Counted from the stretch's first letter, positions 1 to 9,469 are shown. The stretch is 33,420 nt of DNA from Lentisphaerae bacterium RIFOXYA12_FULL_48_11 (GCA_001804885.1 MHBM01000224.1:1-33420); one strand, 5' to 3'. The notes: generated from the letters alone by a model not told the origin. Numbers and translations: made by a program.

Positions 1-1
1 T

Positions 2-766
2 AAAGTCCAGACGCCGAACTGGCAGACAGCATATCCAACAGTCCGGGATGGCAGGGAGGGGACCAGTCCGTTGCTGGTCCAGGTCACAGGCAGCCGGGTA
101 AAGGCGCACTTGAAACTTTCTGTCCGAAAAGAAGATTTTCCTTTTGAAGGCTGGTCGTTTGCGATTCCGGAAGCTGATCTGGAGACTGGGAAGATCTCCG
201 CCTCAAATGCTACAATCACCAAGCCCGAAGGCAGGGCGCGCATGTTGAGAATTCCGCTTTACGGAGAATTGTCAGGTGATGGCTGGAAGCTGGCCTTTAC
301 GACAACCGTATTTGATCAATGGGATTCAATCACGCTGGATAAATTCAAGGTAAGCAGACCGATGGATAATCCTCTGGGCAAGCAGAACAAGCTCGGCTAT
401 GTCGAGTACAAGCAGATTTCCAAACCGGCACAGGATCAATTAATAGATGGCCCGATGGAACATGGCCGGTTTGCATTCTCATCCCTGTATTCAGAAGCCG
501 CCAGCGAGGGCAAGGTGATATACGGAATAAAAACCATCAAGGCAAAAAGTCCGGTGATGGCCCGGTTTCAGTTCAGCGGCAATTGTCTGCTCTTCGTGAA
601 CGGGAAGATAATCGGAACGACGCTCGGTCGTGGCCAGTGGGGATTCGCCAGTCTGCAGGACGGTGAGAACAAGGTCGAGATATTGATGCTTCCATCGAAG
701 CGCGACGAGTGGCGGTTCGGACTGCCGAAAATCACGTGGGTGGAAAAGGCGATGGTAATTGAGTAG
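2..766 (+). CDS. C-terminal part of unknown exported/glycan-related protein (5' end outside window)
   Basis: The reading frame is open from base 2 to the TAG at 764-766 with no convincing start, so this is the 3' part (about 254 codons) of a gene that begins left of the window. An in-frame TTG at 71 has no ribosome binding site and is unlikely to be the start. The visible protein is rich in beta-strand-like segments and ends in a compact module (about the last 110 residues) with short patterns such as FSGNCLLFVNGK and DGENKVEILMLPS. These resemble the jelly-roll or PA14-like sandwich ends of large secreted glycoside hydrolases, where a small hydroxylated loop follows the phrase FVNGK. No catalytic domain is visible, so the reaction cannot be named. 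The next gene follows after 66 bases on the same strand. Confidence 0.6.
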   Translation, partial: KVQTPNWQTAYPTVRDGREGTSPLLVQVTGSRVKAHLKLSVRKEDFPFEGWSFAIPEADLETGKISASNATITKPEGRARMLRIPLYGELSGDGWKLAFTTTVFDQWDSITLDKFKVSRPMDNPLGKQNKLGYVEYKQISKPAQDQLIDGPMEHGRFAFSSLYSEAASEGKVIYGIKTIKAKSPVMARFQFSGNCLLFVNGKIIGTTLGRGQWGFASLQDGENKVEILMLPSKRDEWRFGLPKITWVEKAMVIE

Positions 767-832
767 CAGGGTGATAAAGCCTGTAATACAATAAGTTCTG
801 AAGAGAGAATTATAAATACCGGGAGGTCAGCA

Positions 833-3800
833 ATGAAACATGCCATGCTGGTTAGAAAAGGTCTACAGTACTCGCTGTCTGGTTTTGCAGTTCTGGTTCT
901 TTTGCTGTCTGCGCCCTGGATGATGTTCGCCGGGCAGGCGGTACCGGTTAAGCCGAAATATGAATTCAGCATGGCCGCTGACCGTTCGGATGCGCGTTAC
1001 AATGTCGGCGAAAAAGTTGTCTTCAACGCGGAGTTGAAAGTTGATGGACAACCGGCAGAAAATGTAAGGCTTCCGTATGTCATACGCGAAAATGATTACA
1101 CCTCGGTGACGAACGGTGAAATAGTCTTTACGGCCGGCAAGGCAGCTATCACAGCAGAGTTTAAAAAGCCTTCATTTCTGCTGGCGGTCGTTACCATGAC
1201 CGAAACAAATCCTGCCAGGAAGGTCATTAACGGTTATGCGGGTGCCGCCTGCAAGCCTGAAAAAATAACTCCATCCATGCCGAAGCCGGATGATTTCGAT
1301 TCCTTCTGGACCGGGAAAAAGAACGAGATGGCTAATCTGCCGTTTAATCCGGAATTGAAGCTGATTGCAGAACAGTCCGATGACAAAATTGAAGCCTACG
1401 AGATGGTCCTCAACAGTATCAACGGGGCAAAGGTATATGGTTACTTTGCCAAACCAAAAGGTGCAGGACCTTTCCCGGCTTACATGGAAGTGCATGGCGC
1501 TGGAGTCTATACGTTGACTCCGGGCAGTGTTGTTTCATATGCGAAACGTGGTGTGATGGCTATCGATATTAATGCCCATGAAATCGAGAACGGGAAACCA
1601 AAAGAATATTATGAGGAACTGAAAAACGGAAAACTGAATGATTATCCGCACCAGGGGCGTGAGAGTCGCGACACATGCTATTTTCTGCGTATGTTCTGTT
1701 CCTGTTACCGTGCGGCGCAGTACATCACTTCGCGATCAGAGTGGGACAGGAAACGATTTGTTGTTTATGGCTCAAGTCAGGGCGGTGGACAGGCCTTTGT
1801 AACAGCGAGCCTTTGTCCGAAGGTTACAGCGTTTGCTGCAAATGTCCCGGCACTTTGTGATCACACCGGACCGGAAGCCGGTCGTTCTGCAGGCTGGCCA
1901 AAACTGGTTGCATACACTAACGGGAAGGCCGACCCGAAGCAGCTGCAGGTATCGCGCTATTTTGACTGTGTCAACTTCGCCTATGCAATCAAGGCCAGGG
2001 CGCTGGTATCTGCCGGTTTCATTGACGTAACGTGCGCTCCAGGTTCGGTATATGCAGCATGCAATGTCCTGGCTGGTCCGAAGAGAGTGTTCGATACCGT
2101 ACGGCATGGTCATGCTCACGCGCCTGAATTCACCAGGGAAGTTCAGCCGTTTATTCATGATGAACTCGGCCTTGCCGGCGATGTTCGTCTGGGTGCTCTA
2201 AAGGACTTGAACGGCTACTTTCCGTTTAATCCACCGCCAACATCAGAGGCCTGGGCAAAACGTTCTGAACGTGTTCGTCGTCAGTTGCTGGTTACGCTGG
2301 GTCTTTGGCCGATGCCCGCAAAGACTCCTCTCAACGCCGTCATTCACGGAAAAATAGACAGGGACGATTATACTGTTGAAAAAGTTTATTTCGAAAGCGT
2401 TCCAGGTTTCTTTGTTACCGGAAATCTTTACAGGCCGAAGGGGAAAAAGGGTCCGCTGCCCGGTGTATTGTATCCGCACGGTCATTGGGAACAGGGCCGG
2501 TTTGATGATTCTGGTATTAAAACCGTCCGGAAGGAAATTTCAATTGGTGCAGAACGTTTCGAGGAAGGGGGACGCAGTCCGCTCCAGTCGATCTGTGTAC
2601 AAATGGCACGGATGGGATGCGTGGTGTTTCATTACGATATGATTGGCTATGCTGACAGCCTCCAGATTCCGCGGGCGATCTCGCACGGTTTCTCCAAACA
2701 ACGGCCAGATATGAATACCCTGGAAAACTGGGGCCTGTTCAGTCCACAGGCGGAATCCCATTACCAGAGTGTAATGGGGCTGCAGACTCTTAATTCCATA
2801 CGTTCACTTGATTTCCTGCTCAGCCTGCCGGAAGTGGATACAAAACGTATTGCTGTTACCGGGGCCAGTGGTGGCGGAACACAGACAATGATCCTGGGTG
2901 CAATTGATCCGAGAATTGCGTTTGCATTTCCTGCAGTAATGGTTTCCTCTGCCATGCAGGGAGGTTGCACATGCGAGAATGCCAGCGGAGTACGCGTTGA
3001 CACGGGAAACGTAGAGTTTTCTGCGCTGTTTGCGCCCAGGCCGCAGGGTATGAATTCTGCCGATGACTGGACTAAAGAAATGGCTACCAAGGGCTTTCCA
3101 GAAATCAAGCAGGTGTACGCCATGCTTGGAGCTGCCGAGAAGGTCACGCTCGTAAGGGGCGAGCATTTCAAACACAATTATAACTATGTTACCCGCGAAG
3201 CGTTCTATCAGCTGTTGAACAGGTATTTTAAGCTTGGCCTGGAAGAGCCGGTTGTCGAGGAGGACTACAAGCGTCTGACAAAAGAAGAAATGTCAGTTTG
3301 GGATAAAGATCACCCCATGCCACCCGATGGACCTGATTTTGAACGCAAGCTGCTTCGGCAACTGCTGGACGATGTTGACACAAAACTGAATGAGGCGGTC
3401 AATTCAGCCGCCGAGTTTCGAAATGTGTTTGGAGGTGGTGTTGATATCGTGGTTGGCCGAAACCTTACTGATGCAGGCGAAGTACAATGGGCGCCATCGT
3501 CAAAAAAGAACTCAGGTGATTGTGTTGTGACAGCGGGTTCACTCAGGAATCAGACCCACGGCGAAGAATTGCCTGTTGTAATTATTGAGCCGAAATCATG
3601 CAAGGGTCAGACTGTTATCTGGATTGATCAGATCGGTAAAGCAGGGCTGTTTGCAGGTACGGCGGGCGGGAAAGAAGAATGTAACCCGAAGGCGGAGATT
3701 AAACGACTGCTTGATGCCGGGGCGGTTGTAATTGGCGTAGATCTGTTGTATCAGGGTGACTTCCTTGTGAATGGCAAACCAGTGGACAAGACCCGGCGTG

Positions 3801-4294
3801 TCAGTAATCCGCGTGAAGCACCGGCATATACGTTCGGTTATAACCACGCGTTATTTGCGCAACGGGTGCATGATATCCTCACTGTGGTGGCGTTTGCACG
3901 GAAGATGGACCCAAAACCGAAGTCAATTGCTCTTGTCGGACTCAAGGGCGCCGGTCCATGGGTTGCTGCTGCAGGCGCACAATGCGGCGATGCGGTAGAA
4001 CGCACAGCCGTTGATACCAGCGGATTCCGTTTTGAAAGTATTCTGGATGTACATGATGTTAACTTCCTGCCAGGTGGAGCAAAATTTGGAGATTTGCCCG
4101 GTATGCTGGCTCTTTGTGCCCCGGACAAACTGTGGCTTGCCGGCGAAGATGCTGCCTCTTTATCTTTTATACGAAGGCAATATGCTCAAGCTGGCGCGGA
4201 AAAAGAATTTGTCGCTTTCCCGGGAAAGGAAACATCTCTTGCGTTGAATGCTGTAGGATTTATCATAGGCGACGACAGCAACAAGGGTAAGTAA
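833..4294 (+). CDS. Giant exported esterase with three tandem alpha/beta-hydrolase-like domains (acetyl xylan esterase type)
   Basis: The ATG at 833 follows a strong GGGAGG at 821-826. The 1153-residue product starts with a Sec signal (about residues 1-34) and a beta-rich domain (about 35-140). Domain 1 (about 145-450) begins with KPDDFDSFW, the entry motif of the AXE1/CE7 acetyl xylan esterases, and has a nucleophile elbow G-S-S-Q-G with Ser315 and a late His-rich loop near residue 423. Domain 2 (about 455-820) is a second hydrolase resembling the Abhydrolase_7/dienelactone group, with YPHGHW near its oxyanion region, elbow G-A-S-G-G with Ser679, and a His in RGEHFKHN near residue 777. Domain 3 (about 840-1150) keeps the strand-turn-helix layout, but its elbow reads G-L-K-G-A-G with Lys1038 where Ser is expected. 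The likely role is removal of acetyl or other acyl esters from polysaccharide outside the cytoplasm. A usual AXE1 enzyme is about 320 residues, so this is a fusion. Substrate is inferred. Confidence 0.85.
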   Translation: MKHAMLVRKGLQYSLSGFAVLVLLLSAPWMMFAGQAVPVKPKYEFSMAADRSDARYNVGEKVVFNAELKVDGQPAENVRLPYVIRENDYTSVTNGEIVFTAGKAAITAEFKKPSFLLAVVTMTETNPARKVINGYAGAACKPEKITPSMPKPDDFDSFWTGKKNEMANLPFNPELKLIAEQSDDKIEAYEMVLNSINGAKVYGYFAKPKGAGPFPAYMEVHGAGVYTLTPGSVVSYAKRGVMAIDINAHEIENGKPKEYYEELKNGKLNDYPHQGRESRDTCYFLRMFCSCYRAAQYITSRSEWDRKRFVVYGSSQGGGQAFVTASLCPKVTAFAANVPALCDHTGPEAGRSAGWPKLVAYTNGKADPKQLQVSRYFDCVNFAYAIKARALVSAGFIDVTCAPGSVYAACNVLAGPKRVFDTVRHGHAHAPEFTREVQPFIHDELGLAGDVRLGALKDLNGYFPFNPPPTSEAWAKRSERVRRQLLVTLGLWPMPAKTPLNAVIHGKIDRDDYTVEKVYFESVPGFFVTGNLYRPKGKKGPLPGVLYPHGHWEQGRFDDSGIKTVRKEISIGAERFEEGGRSPLQSICVQMARMGCVVFHYDMIGYADSLQIPRAISHGFSKQRPDMNTLENWGLFSPQAESHYQSVMGLQTLNSIRSLDFLLSLPEVDTKRIAVTGASGGGTQTMILGAIDPRIAFAFPAVMVSSAMQGGCTCENASGVRVDTGNVEFSALFAPRPQGMNSADDWTKEMATKGFPEIKQVYAMLGAAEKVTLVRGEHFKHNYNYVTREAFYQLLNRYFKLGLEEPVVEEDYKRLTKEEMSVWDKDHPMPPDGPDFERKLLRQLLDDVDTKLNEAVNSAAEFRNVFGGGVDIVVGRNLTDAGEVQWAPSSKKNSGDCVVTAGSLRNQTHGEELPVVIIEPKSCKGQTVIWIDQIGKAGLFAGTAGGKEECNPKAEIKRLLDAGAVVIGVDLLYQGDFLVNGKPVDKTRRVSNPREAPAYTFGYNHALFAQRVHDILTVVAFARKMDPKPKSIALVGLKGAGPWVAAAGAQCGDAVERTAVDTSGFRFESILDVHDVNFLPGGAKFGDLPGMLALCAPDKLWLAGEDAASLSFIRRQYAQAGAEKEFVAFPGKETSLALNAVGFIIGDDSNKGK

Positions 4295-4312
4295 GGAGCG
4301 AGGGTGTTCTAG

Positions 4313-5941
4313 ATGCATAATTCGCGAGCCATATTCAATGTACTTGCGGGATTGATCCTTTCTGTGCTTTGTCAGGGTTGTCTTGTTCCGCAGTCAGGTA
4401 CACAGGATCGGCGCATGGTTATTGTCAACCAGGCTGCTGATGGAATAGTCAATTATGTTTCCAATAAGGTCGATAAACCGTTTGGCAAGGGTACAACAAA
4501 GGATATGGTGTTTGCGGCGCTGGACAGCATGGTTGACCAGTACGAGGGGACCGGTGTCAGTCATGTGTTCTGGAATGTTAATTACCAGCGTGTTGCCTAT
4601 GACAGCAAGGCCTGGCCCAGTTACTGGGATTATCCTGATCCGGAGAAAAATGTAACTGAATGGCCGCGATCATATTATGAACTTCACAAGCTTGGCGTTG
4701 ATGATGTTTTTTCCAGGCTTATTCCTCGCTGCCGTACGCGTGGAATCTCGCCATGGATATCGCTGCGCATGAATGACCACCACTATACGAAAGACCCCAG
4801 CCGGGTGAGCCCGCTGTTCTTTGAACATCCGGAATTACGCACGCGGGGCGGGAATGGTTTGTTCAATTACGCCAGGCCGGAGGTGCGCGAGCATTACCTG
4901 AAGCTGGTTGCCGAGGTGTTGCAGCGCTATGACATAGACGGCGTGGAACTGGACTGGATACGGACGCCCGGTAATTTCAACGCAGATGAAGTTGAGAGCG
5001 GACGCAGTATCCTTACCGATTTTGTCCGTGCAGTACACCGGCAGACACGGGCGGCTGCCAAACGCCTTGGTCATCCTGTGCAGCTTGCGGTACGAGTGCC
5101 GGTCACGCCGGAGTTCGCGTTCGGCATGGGATTCGATGCCGTCGGCTGGGCTAAGGAGAAACTGGTGGACATGATCATTCCCAGTGACTGGTGGGACGGA
5201 TATGCCGATACGCCTGTCGAAGAGTGGCGTGCGCAAATCGGTTCCGAGGGTCGGACCTGCCGGATTGTTCCAGGTACTGCCTGTACTTATGCATGCACGA
5301 AGAAAGGTTTCATGATGATGCACAGCCTGGCCGCGATGCGCGGCTTCGCAGCTTCAATTCTCGATCGCGGAGCCAATGGTATGTATCTATTCAATCACTT
5401 TCAGTCCGTAGGTATGAATATCCGTTCCCGTACCCCGGAGGGCAGGATGACAAACGACTGTACTCTGGCTGACCTGTTGCGCGCCGCGGGAGATTTACCG
5501 GGAGCGACGAACAACCCGCGCCTTCACGCCCTTGGCATTCATGACCGTTTTCCGGACAAGAGCAAGTACCGTCCGGCATTACCGGTAACTATTGTGTTGC
5601 AGAAACCGGTGACATTCAAGATCCATACCGGTCCGAAACCGGACACGGGACGTTGTGTTGTTCACGTAGGATTGGACAAATCGGATGACATTGCTTCCGC
5701 GAGGCTGGCAGTCCGATTTAATGGCAGCGATTGCCGAGTTTTGAAAGATCTTCCGGTGCCCGCCAAACCGGAACCACGCCTGGAACTGCCCAGGATGAAT
5801 GTATGCGAAGTGGCTCCGCGAGTTATGCAGTTTGAAGTTCCTGTTACGGCTGTCAGGCGCGGTTACAACACGGTGGAATTATCCGCAGTACAGGAAGGTC
5901 CACAAACGATAATCTGGTTCGAGGTTTGTATCGAACCTTAA
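4313..5941 (+). CDS. GHL10-type glycosidase-like TIM-barrel protein, exported
   Basis: The gene starts 18 bases after the esterase stop, and its ribosome binding site (AAGGAG and GAGGG, 4293-4305) overlaps that stop, so the two are probably co-transcribed. The 542-residue product begins with a hydrophobic signal ending in LCQGC; Cys23 could be a lipoprotein cysteine, though the lipobox is imperfect. The core (about residues 60-400) looks like the glycosyl-hydrolase-like 10 family (GHL10/PF02638). It has an early strand with PWISLRMND, a conserved DIDGVELDWIR segment placing Glu212 and Asp214 at a strand end, and a later IIPSDWWD. About residues 415-540 form a beta-rich tail. GHL10 members are thought to act on peptidoglycan or glycans, with acidic residues at strand ends in the active site. 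The exact substrate is not readable. Being paired with the esterase suggests a glycan backbone cleaver or binder. Confidence 0.72.
   Translation: MHNSRAIFNVLAGLILSVLCQGCLVPQSGTQDRRMVIVNQAADGIVNYVSNKVDKPFGKGTTKDMVFAALDSMVDQYEGTGVSHVFWNVNYQRVAYDSKAWPSYWDYPDPEKNVTEWPRSYYELHKLGVDDVFSRLIPRCRTRGISPWISLRMNDHHYTKDPSRVSPLFFEHPELRTRGGNGLFNYARPEVREHYLKLVAEVLQRYDIDGVELDWIRTPGNFNADEVESGRSILTDFVRAVHRQTRAAAKRLGHPVQLAVRVPVTPEFAFGMGFDAVGWAKEKLVDMIIPSDWWDGYADTPVEEWRAQIGSEGRTCRIVPGTACTYACTKKGFMMMHSLAAMRGFAASILDRGANGMYLFNHFQSVGMNIRSRTPEGRMTNDCTLADLLRAAGDLPGATNNPRLHALGIHDRFPDKSKYRPALPVTIVLQKPVTFKIHTGPKPDTGRCVVHVGLDKSDDIASARLAVRFNGSDCRVLKDLPVPAKPEPRLELPRMNVCEVAPRVMQFEVPVTAVRRGYNTVELSAVQEGPQTIIWFEVCIEP
5916..5937. 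terminator. Inverted repeat just before a stop codon (possible terminator)
   Basis: GGTTCG (5916-5921) and CGAACC (5932-5937) are perfect complements separated by 10 bases, ending two bases before the TAA at 5939. It lies at the convergent junction with the gene ending at 5959. No U-tract follows, so its role as terminator is uncertain. Confidence 0.3.
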
Positions 5942-5958
5942 AGCAGTTTCCTGTGACT

Positions 5959-6978
5959 TCAATCTATCCTGCCGCCACTGAAAGCACGGGAGGCCATGGA
6001 GCCATGCCAGATAATGGAAGCATTGGCAAGACCGGCACATTCCTCGCGTGAGGGTGGGCGATAAACAAGCCGGAAACGAGCGCTCCATGACTGATTACCA
6101 GGATCAGAAAGCGATTTCGGCTGTTCGTTGTCCTTGATTACAAACCAGGCGGGATTGCTGAAATCAAAATGTACCTTGTGGATATCGCCGGGTTTCAATA
6201 CACGTACATGTGTATCGGTCACCGATGGATGCGGCTTTGCTCCGACCCAGCGCCACTCCTCCTGTGACCAGCCCCAACGGAAATCCGGCTCAAGTGTAAA
6301 TGAAGAGCCATCGGGCAAGTCAACAACCGCAATATCTGTTTTAGAAGCATTCATGAGTTTGATATCGGCAGACTTGAGGATTATTGCCCTTTGCTGGTTC
6401 GTCTGAGTATTGAGGGAAATGCCGATTCCTATCGGGCTCCATCGGTATCCTTTCAATACGGCGATACCATTCCCTGAAATTGCAACTTCCATTTCCATGG
6501 GGACATTGATCCCGTCCCTGTTCATTCCTTTTTCCAGTTCCCTGCCCTTGTCCTGCTGAACGAAGTAAGCCTCAATTCCGTAACGTGCCTGCAAAGAACT
6601 ACCCCATGTATTCTGGAGTCTACCTCGGATAAAGAAATCTTTCTCCGGCTTCTGGTCGGTCACATATTGAAATTCGCCAATATTGTTTTCGCCGGCCTTC
6701 AATGCCGTATAGATTCTTATATCCGAGCTTTTGCGCCGGGATGTGTAATCGTCCTTTTTTCTGTCCTTGAGGCCGCCCCGCCAGTAATTCCTGCCTATGT
6801 TCGAGATCTCATAATTCAAGTGGACGTAATCACCGCGGAAATGGTCATGAGGGTCAACAGGCATGGTGCGCAGGTAGACAGTACGACCGGTTTTATAAAC
6901 CAGTTCGCGTTCGCCAGCCATCCAGACAAGAACAAACAGCTGGAACAAGACTGCTGCAACAATAAAACGTAATCTCAT
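5959..6978 (-). CDS. GDYXXLXY domain membrane-anchored protein
   Basis: The 339-residue product has one N-terminal hydrophobic segment (about residues 4-21). It is followed by the signature that names the family: G49-D50-Y51-V-H-L54-N-Y56, preceded by VDPHDHFR. This matches GDYXXLXY (PF14345) proteins, which are anchored in the membrane with most of the chain outside the cytoplasm. The family usually sits directly downstream of a DUF2157/DUF4401 polytopic protein, and so it does here: its ATG overlaps the stop of the upstream DUF2157 gene by four bases, a typical translational coupling. The usual family protein is shorter (about 180-200 residues). Here a beta-rich extension runs to residue 339 and includes a segment about DLPDGSSFTLEPDF. 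The biochemical function of the family is unknown. The gene pair does not look related to the surrounding glycan genes. Confidence 0.85.
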   Translation of the reverse strand: MRLRFIVAAVLFQLFVLVWMAGERELVYKTGRTVYLRTMPVDPHDHFRGDYVHLNYEISNIGRNYWRGGLKDRKKDDYTSRRKSSDIRIYTALKAGENNIGEFQYVTDQKPEKDFFIRGRLQNTWGSSLQARYGIEAYFVQQDKGRELEKGMNRDGINVPMEMEVAISGNGIAVLKGYRWSPIGIGISLNTQTNQQRAIILKSADIKLMNASKTDIAVVDLPDGSSFTLEPDFRWGWSQEEWRWVGAKPHPSVTDTHVRVLKPGDIHKVHFDFSNPAWFVIKDNEQPKSLSDPGNQSWSARFRLVYRPPSREECAGLANASIIWHGSMASRAFSGGRID

Positions 6979-8291
6979 TGTTTCTGTTCCACCTTCCGGC
7001 TTTTTGCCCGTGAATAGAGAATTCCCTGCCCGAAGATCACTACGCCGGCGACAATAAACACCAGTCCGCGTACAAGAAGACTGTGAAACAGGTCAAAATA
7101 TCTGGTGATCATATAGATTATAAGCAGCACTGAACCGACAACCGTCGGTTGAAGAAGTCCATGCCTGCAACCACGCACCATCATTGCAACCACGAGTGCA
7201 AGAAAAACGAGATTAAATGGTCCGGAAATTGCCCAGCCATCCAGGCCGCTCTTGAAAAACATGTAGAACAAGCCGAGAATAACGGTCAAAGGCAGGAGAT
7301 AGTCGTCGGCGGTTATACCCATGTTCTGTTTTCGTGCAAGTGACATATACGAAAGGGCTCCCCATCCAATCAGGCATAACCAAGCCGAGCCGGCCCAATA
7401 TGCCCAACCGACAAGAAATTTTTCATAACTGCAATCAAACTTAAGCAGATGTTTTGCGGCATCGGGAAACGTCAGTACGTAAAGTATAATTATTGAGGCA
7501 ACCCAGCCGAAGAACAGGAATACAGGGGAAGACTCAGCGAAGTTTCCGTATTTCCGCGCGAGAATGCCAAGTGCGACAAGAAGTGCGGCAACATTCAGGG
7601 CGGTACCGAAAAGGAGTCCTGACTCAAAGTAATGTCCTGCCTGAACAAAAAGCAGAGAAACAAGAAATGCGGGAATCAGCACGGTCAGCAAGACGAGAGA
7701 GCGCTTTACGTACGCAAGAGAACCGAGCAGTAGAATAATGATCAGAGGTCCGACATGCATTGAATTGTTAAATGCCACAGATTCAGATCCGCACCAGATG
7801 GCAATAAGCACAGCGGCAAGAACGCCCTGCATGATCGACGGCAGGGCCCATGCCATCGCAAGTGCGCCCAAGGCCCAGATAATGAATGCGTTCGGAAAGT
7901 GTTCTTCTATATGATAAATCTGGGCAATCAGCCATATACCGGCGCCAAACAGCATTGTACCGAGCAGATTCAATGCCTCGCCCAGCGCCTTGAATCGTTC
8001 GGTCCTGATCTGGAGAAAAATGCCTGCAGAATGTGCAACTATTAGAACGCTGAAAATAGTGGTCAGCTTCCAGAATCGTGGAATGACATCCCAGTTATAG
8101 GCGAATAAAAGGATGACACCAAGGCCAAGGACAACTCCACCGATGCTTGAAAAGATTATTGCACCCCAGGGCAGGCCGGACATGTCGTCGGGATATCGTT
8201 TGCGAATCGTATCAGCCTGCTCAGGCCTGATGATTCCGTCAGCCAGCCAGGATTGCAGTTCGTTGTTGAGCCAGCGGATGTGCTTCTTCAT
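6975..8291 (-). CDS. DUF2157 polytopic membrane protein
   Basis: The chosen start is the ATG at 8291, giving MKKHIRWLNNELQSW, which matches the usual beginning of DUF2157 proteins (PF09925): a short amphipathic cytoplasmic helix region with W-x-x-x-G-I-I-x-x-x-Q. A TTG at 8327 in the same frame would add 12 residues, but neither start has a good ribosome binding site, so the start is uncertain. After about residue 45 come roughly eleven to twelve hydrophobic helices, for example GVVLGLGVILLFAYNW near residue 55-75, ending in a basic tail with SRAKSRKVEQKQ. Function is unknown for the family. It overlaps the GDYXXLXY gene by four bases, which supports the two working as a membrane pair. It is divergent from the gene at 8438. 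Confidence 0.85.
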   Translation of the reverse strand: MKKHIRWLNNELQSWLADGIIRPEQADTIRKRYPDDMSGLPWGAIIFSSIGGVVLGLGVILLFAYNWDVIPRFWKLTTIFSVLIVAHSAGIFLQIRTERFKALGEALNLLGTMLFGAGIWLIAQIYHIEEHFPNAFIIWALGALAMAWALPSIMQGVLAAVLIAIWCGSESVAFNNSMHVGPLIIILLLGSLAYVKRSLVLLTVLIPAFLVSLLFVQAGHYFESGLLFGTALNVAALLVALGILARKYGNFAESSPVFLFFGWVASIIILYVLTFPDAAKHLLKFDCSYEKFLVGWAYWAGSAWLCLIGWGALSYMSLARKQNMGITADDYLLPLTVILGLFYMFFKSGLDGWAISGPFNLVFLALVVAMMVRGCRHGLLQPTVVGSVLLIIYMITRYFDLFHSLLVRGLVFIVAGVVIFGQGILYSRAKSRKVEQKQ

Positions 8292-8437
8292 CTTTAGGAA
8301 AGGTACATCAATTAATGCGGAGGTCAAGGCAGGAAAAAATCAATGTTAAATTATTTATCAACCTTTACATTATCCATCGTGACCTGCTACAAATTCATTA
8401 ACAACCTTTCGGGCATTTCATATCAAGGAGGCCTGCC

Positions 8438-9400
8438 ATGAAGAATGAACACGCCAACATATCACGGAAAACTTTCTTGCAGGGGATGGCAGCCACCACG
8501 GCGTTGGCAGCAGCTGTAACGATGACAGGTAGTGCTACAGGTGCGGAAAACAGTAAACCGCTGCGGCTGGGTGGACCGGTATTTGCCAAGTGCTCAGGAC
8601 CAGATGAGTGGGTGGCGGCATTGAAGGAACTTGGCTACAGAGCCGCATACTGTCCTGTAAATGCAAAAACACCTGATGATGTGATCAAGGCATATGAAGA
8701 GGCGGCAAAGAAAGCCGATATTGCAATTGCCGAGGTCGGTGCCTGGGGAAATAACCCGATAAGCCCGGATGATACGAAACGCAAGGAATCGATCGAGAAT
8801 TGCCAGGCACAGCTGGCGCTGGCTGAGAAAATAGGGGCGCGTTGCTGTGTAAATGTCTGCGGTTCGCGCAATGAAAAAAACTGGGCTGGTCAGCATCCGC
8901 TTAATTTGACAAAAGAAACATTTGATATGGTTGTCGAATCGGTGAGAACGATTATTGACGGCGTCAAACCGGCAAGAACATTTTATACACTGGAAACAGG
9001 AATGTGGTGGTACCCTGATTCTGCCGACTCGTATCTGGAGCTCATCAAGGCAATTGACAGGAAACAATTCGCGGTGCATTTTGACCCTACAAACCTGATT
9101 TTCAGTCCGCAGAGATACTACGGCAATGGAAAGATAATCAGTGAATGTTTTGAGAAACTCGGACCGATGATGAAGAGCTGTCACGCAAAGGATGTTCATC
9201 TCGGTCCGAATGCACTGATACATCTCGATGAGATCAGGCCGGGGCTTGGCGGCCTGGATTACAAGATATTCCTGAAGGAACTCAGCAAATATCCTGATAC
9301 ACCCCTGATGATTGAACATTTGAAGGGTGCCGAGGAATACAGGCTTGCAGCTGATCATATCCGGTCGGTTGCTGCATCTGTAAATCTGACATTCGGGTAA
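8438..9400 (+). CDS. Exported sugar phosphate isomerase/epimerase-fold protein (AP endonuclease 2 TIM barrel)
   Basis: A strong AAGGAGG (8425-8431) precedes the ATG. The 320-residue product has a Tat-like signal, but the motif reads S9-R10-K11-T-F-L, that is Arg-Lys instead of Arg-Arg, followed by a hydrophobic stretch to about residue 36. The rest is an AP_endonuc_2/xylose-isomerase-like barrel (PF01261). The four expected divalent-metal ligands sit at the ends of strands: Glu186 (TLETG), Asp216 (HFDPTN), His249 (SCHAKD) and Glu293 (MIEHL). Members of this fold that are exported include isomerases, epimerases and the lyases that beta-eliminate 3-keto-glycosides. It is the first of four closely spaced genes (gaps 69, 27 and 2 bases). 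A lyase role in 3-keto sugar chemistry is an inference from the neighbours, not shown by the sequence. Confidence 0.85.
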   Translation: MKNEHANISRKTFLQGMAATTALAAAVTMTGSATGAENSKPLRLGGPVFAKCSGPDEWVAALKELGYRAAYCPVNAKTPDDVIKAYEEAAKKADIAIAEVGAWGNNPISPDDTKRKESIENCQAQLALAEKIGARCCVNVCGSRNEKNWAGQHPLNLTKETFDMVVESVRTIIDGVKPARTFYTLETGMWWYPDSADSYLELIKAIDRKQFAVHFDPTNLIFSPQRYYGNGKIISECFEKLGPMMKSCHAKDVHLGPNALIHLDEIRPGLGGLDYKIFLKELSKYPDTPLMIEHLKGAEEYRLAADHIRSVAASVNLTFG

Positions 9401-9452
9401 CATTTCAAGAGCCGTATATCATTCGTTGTCTTGAAAGGTTGCAACAATAAAT

Positions 9453-9460
9453 AAGGAGGA
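9453..9460 (+). promoter_or_regulatory. Ribosome binding site deciding the start at 9470
   Basis: AAGGAGGA lies with its GGAGG core 10 bases before the ATG at 9470. An in-frame TTG at 9467 is directly upstream, but ATG with this spacing is the better start. Confidence 0.75.
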
Positions 9461-9469
9461 AACCCATTG

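Noticed and set aside
8594-9403. Minus-strand open frame of 269 codons
   Set aside because: Antisense to the isomerase-fold gene, whose metal ligands and export signal identify the true strand.
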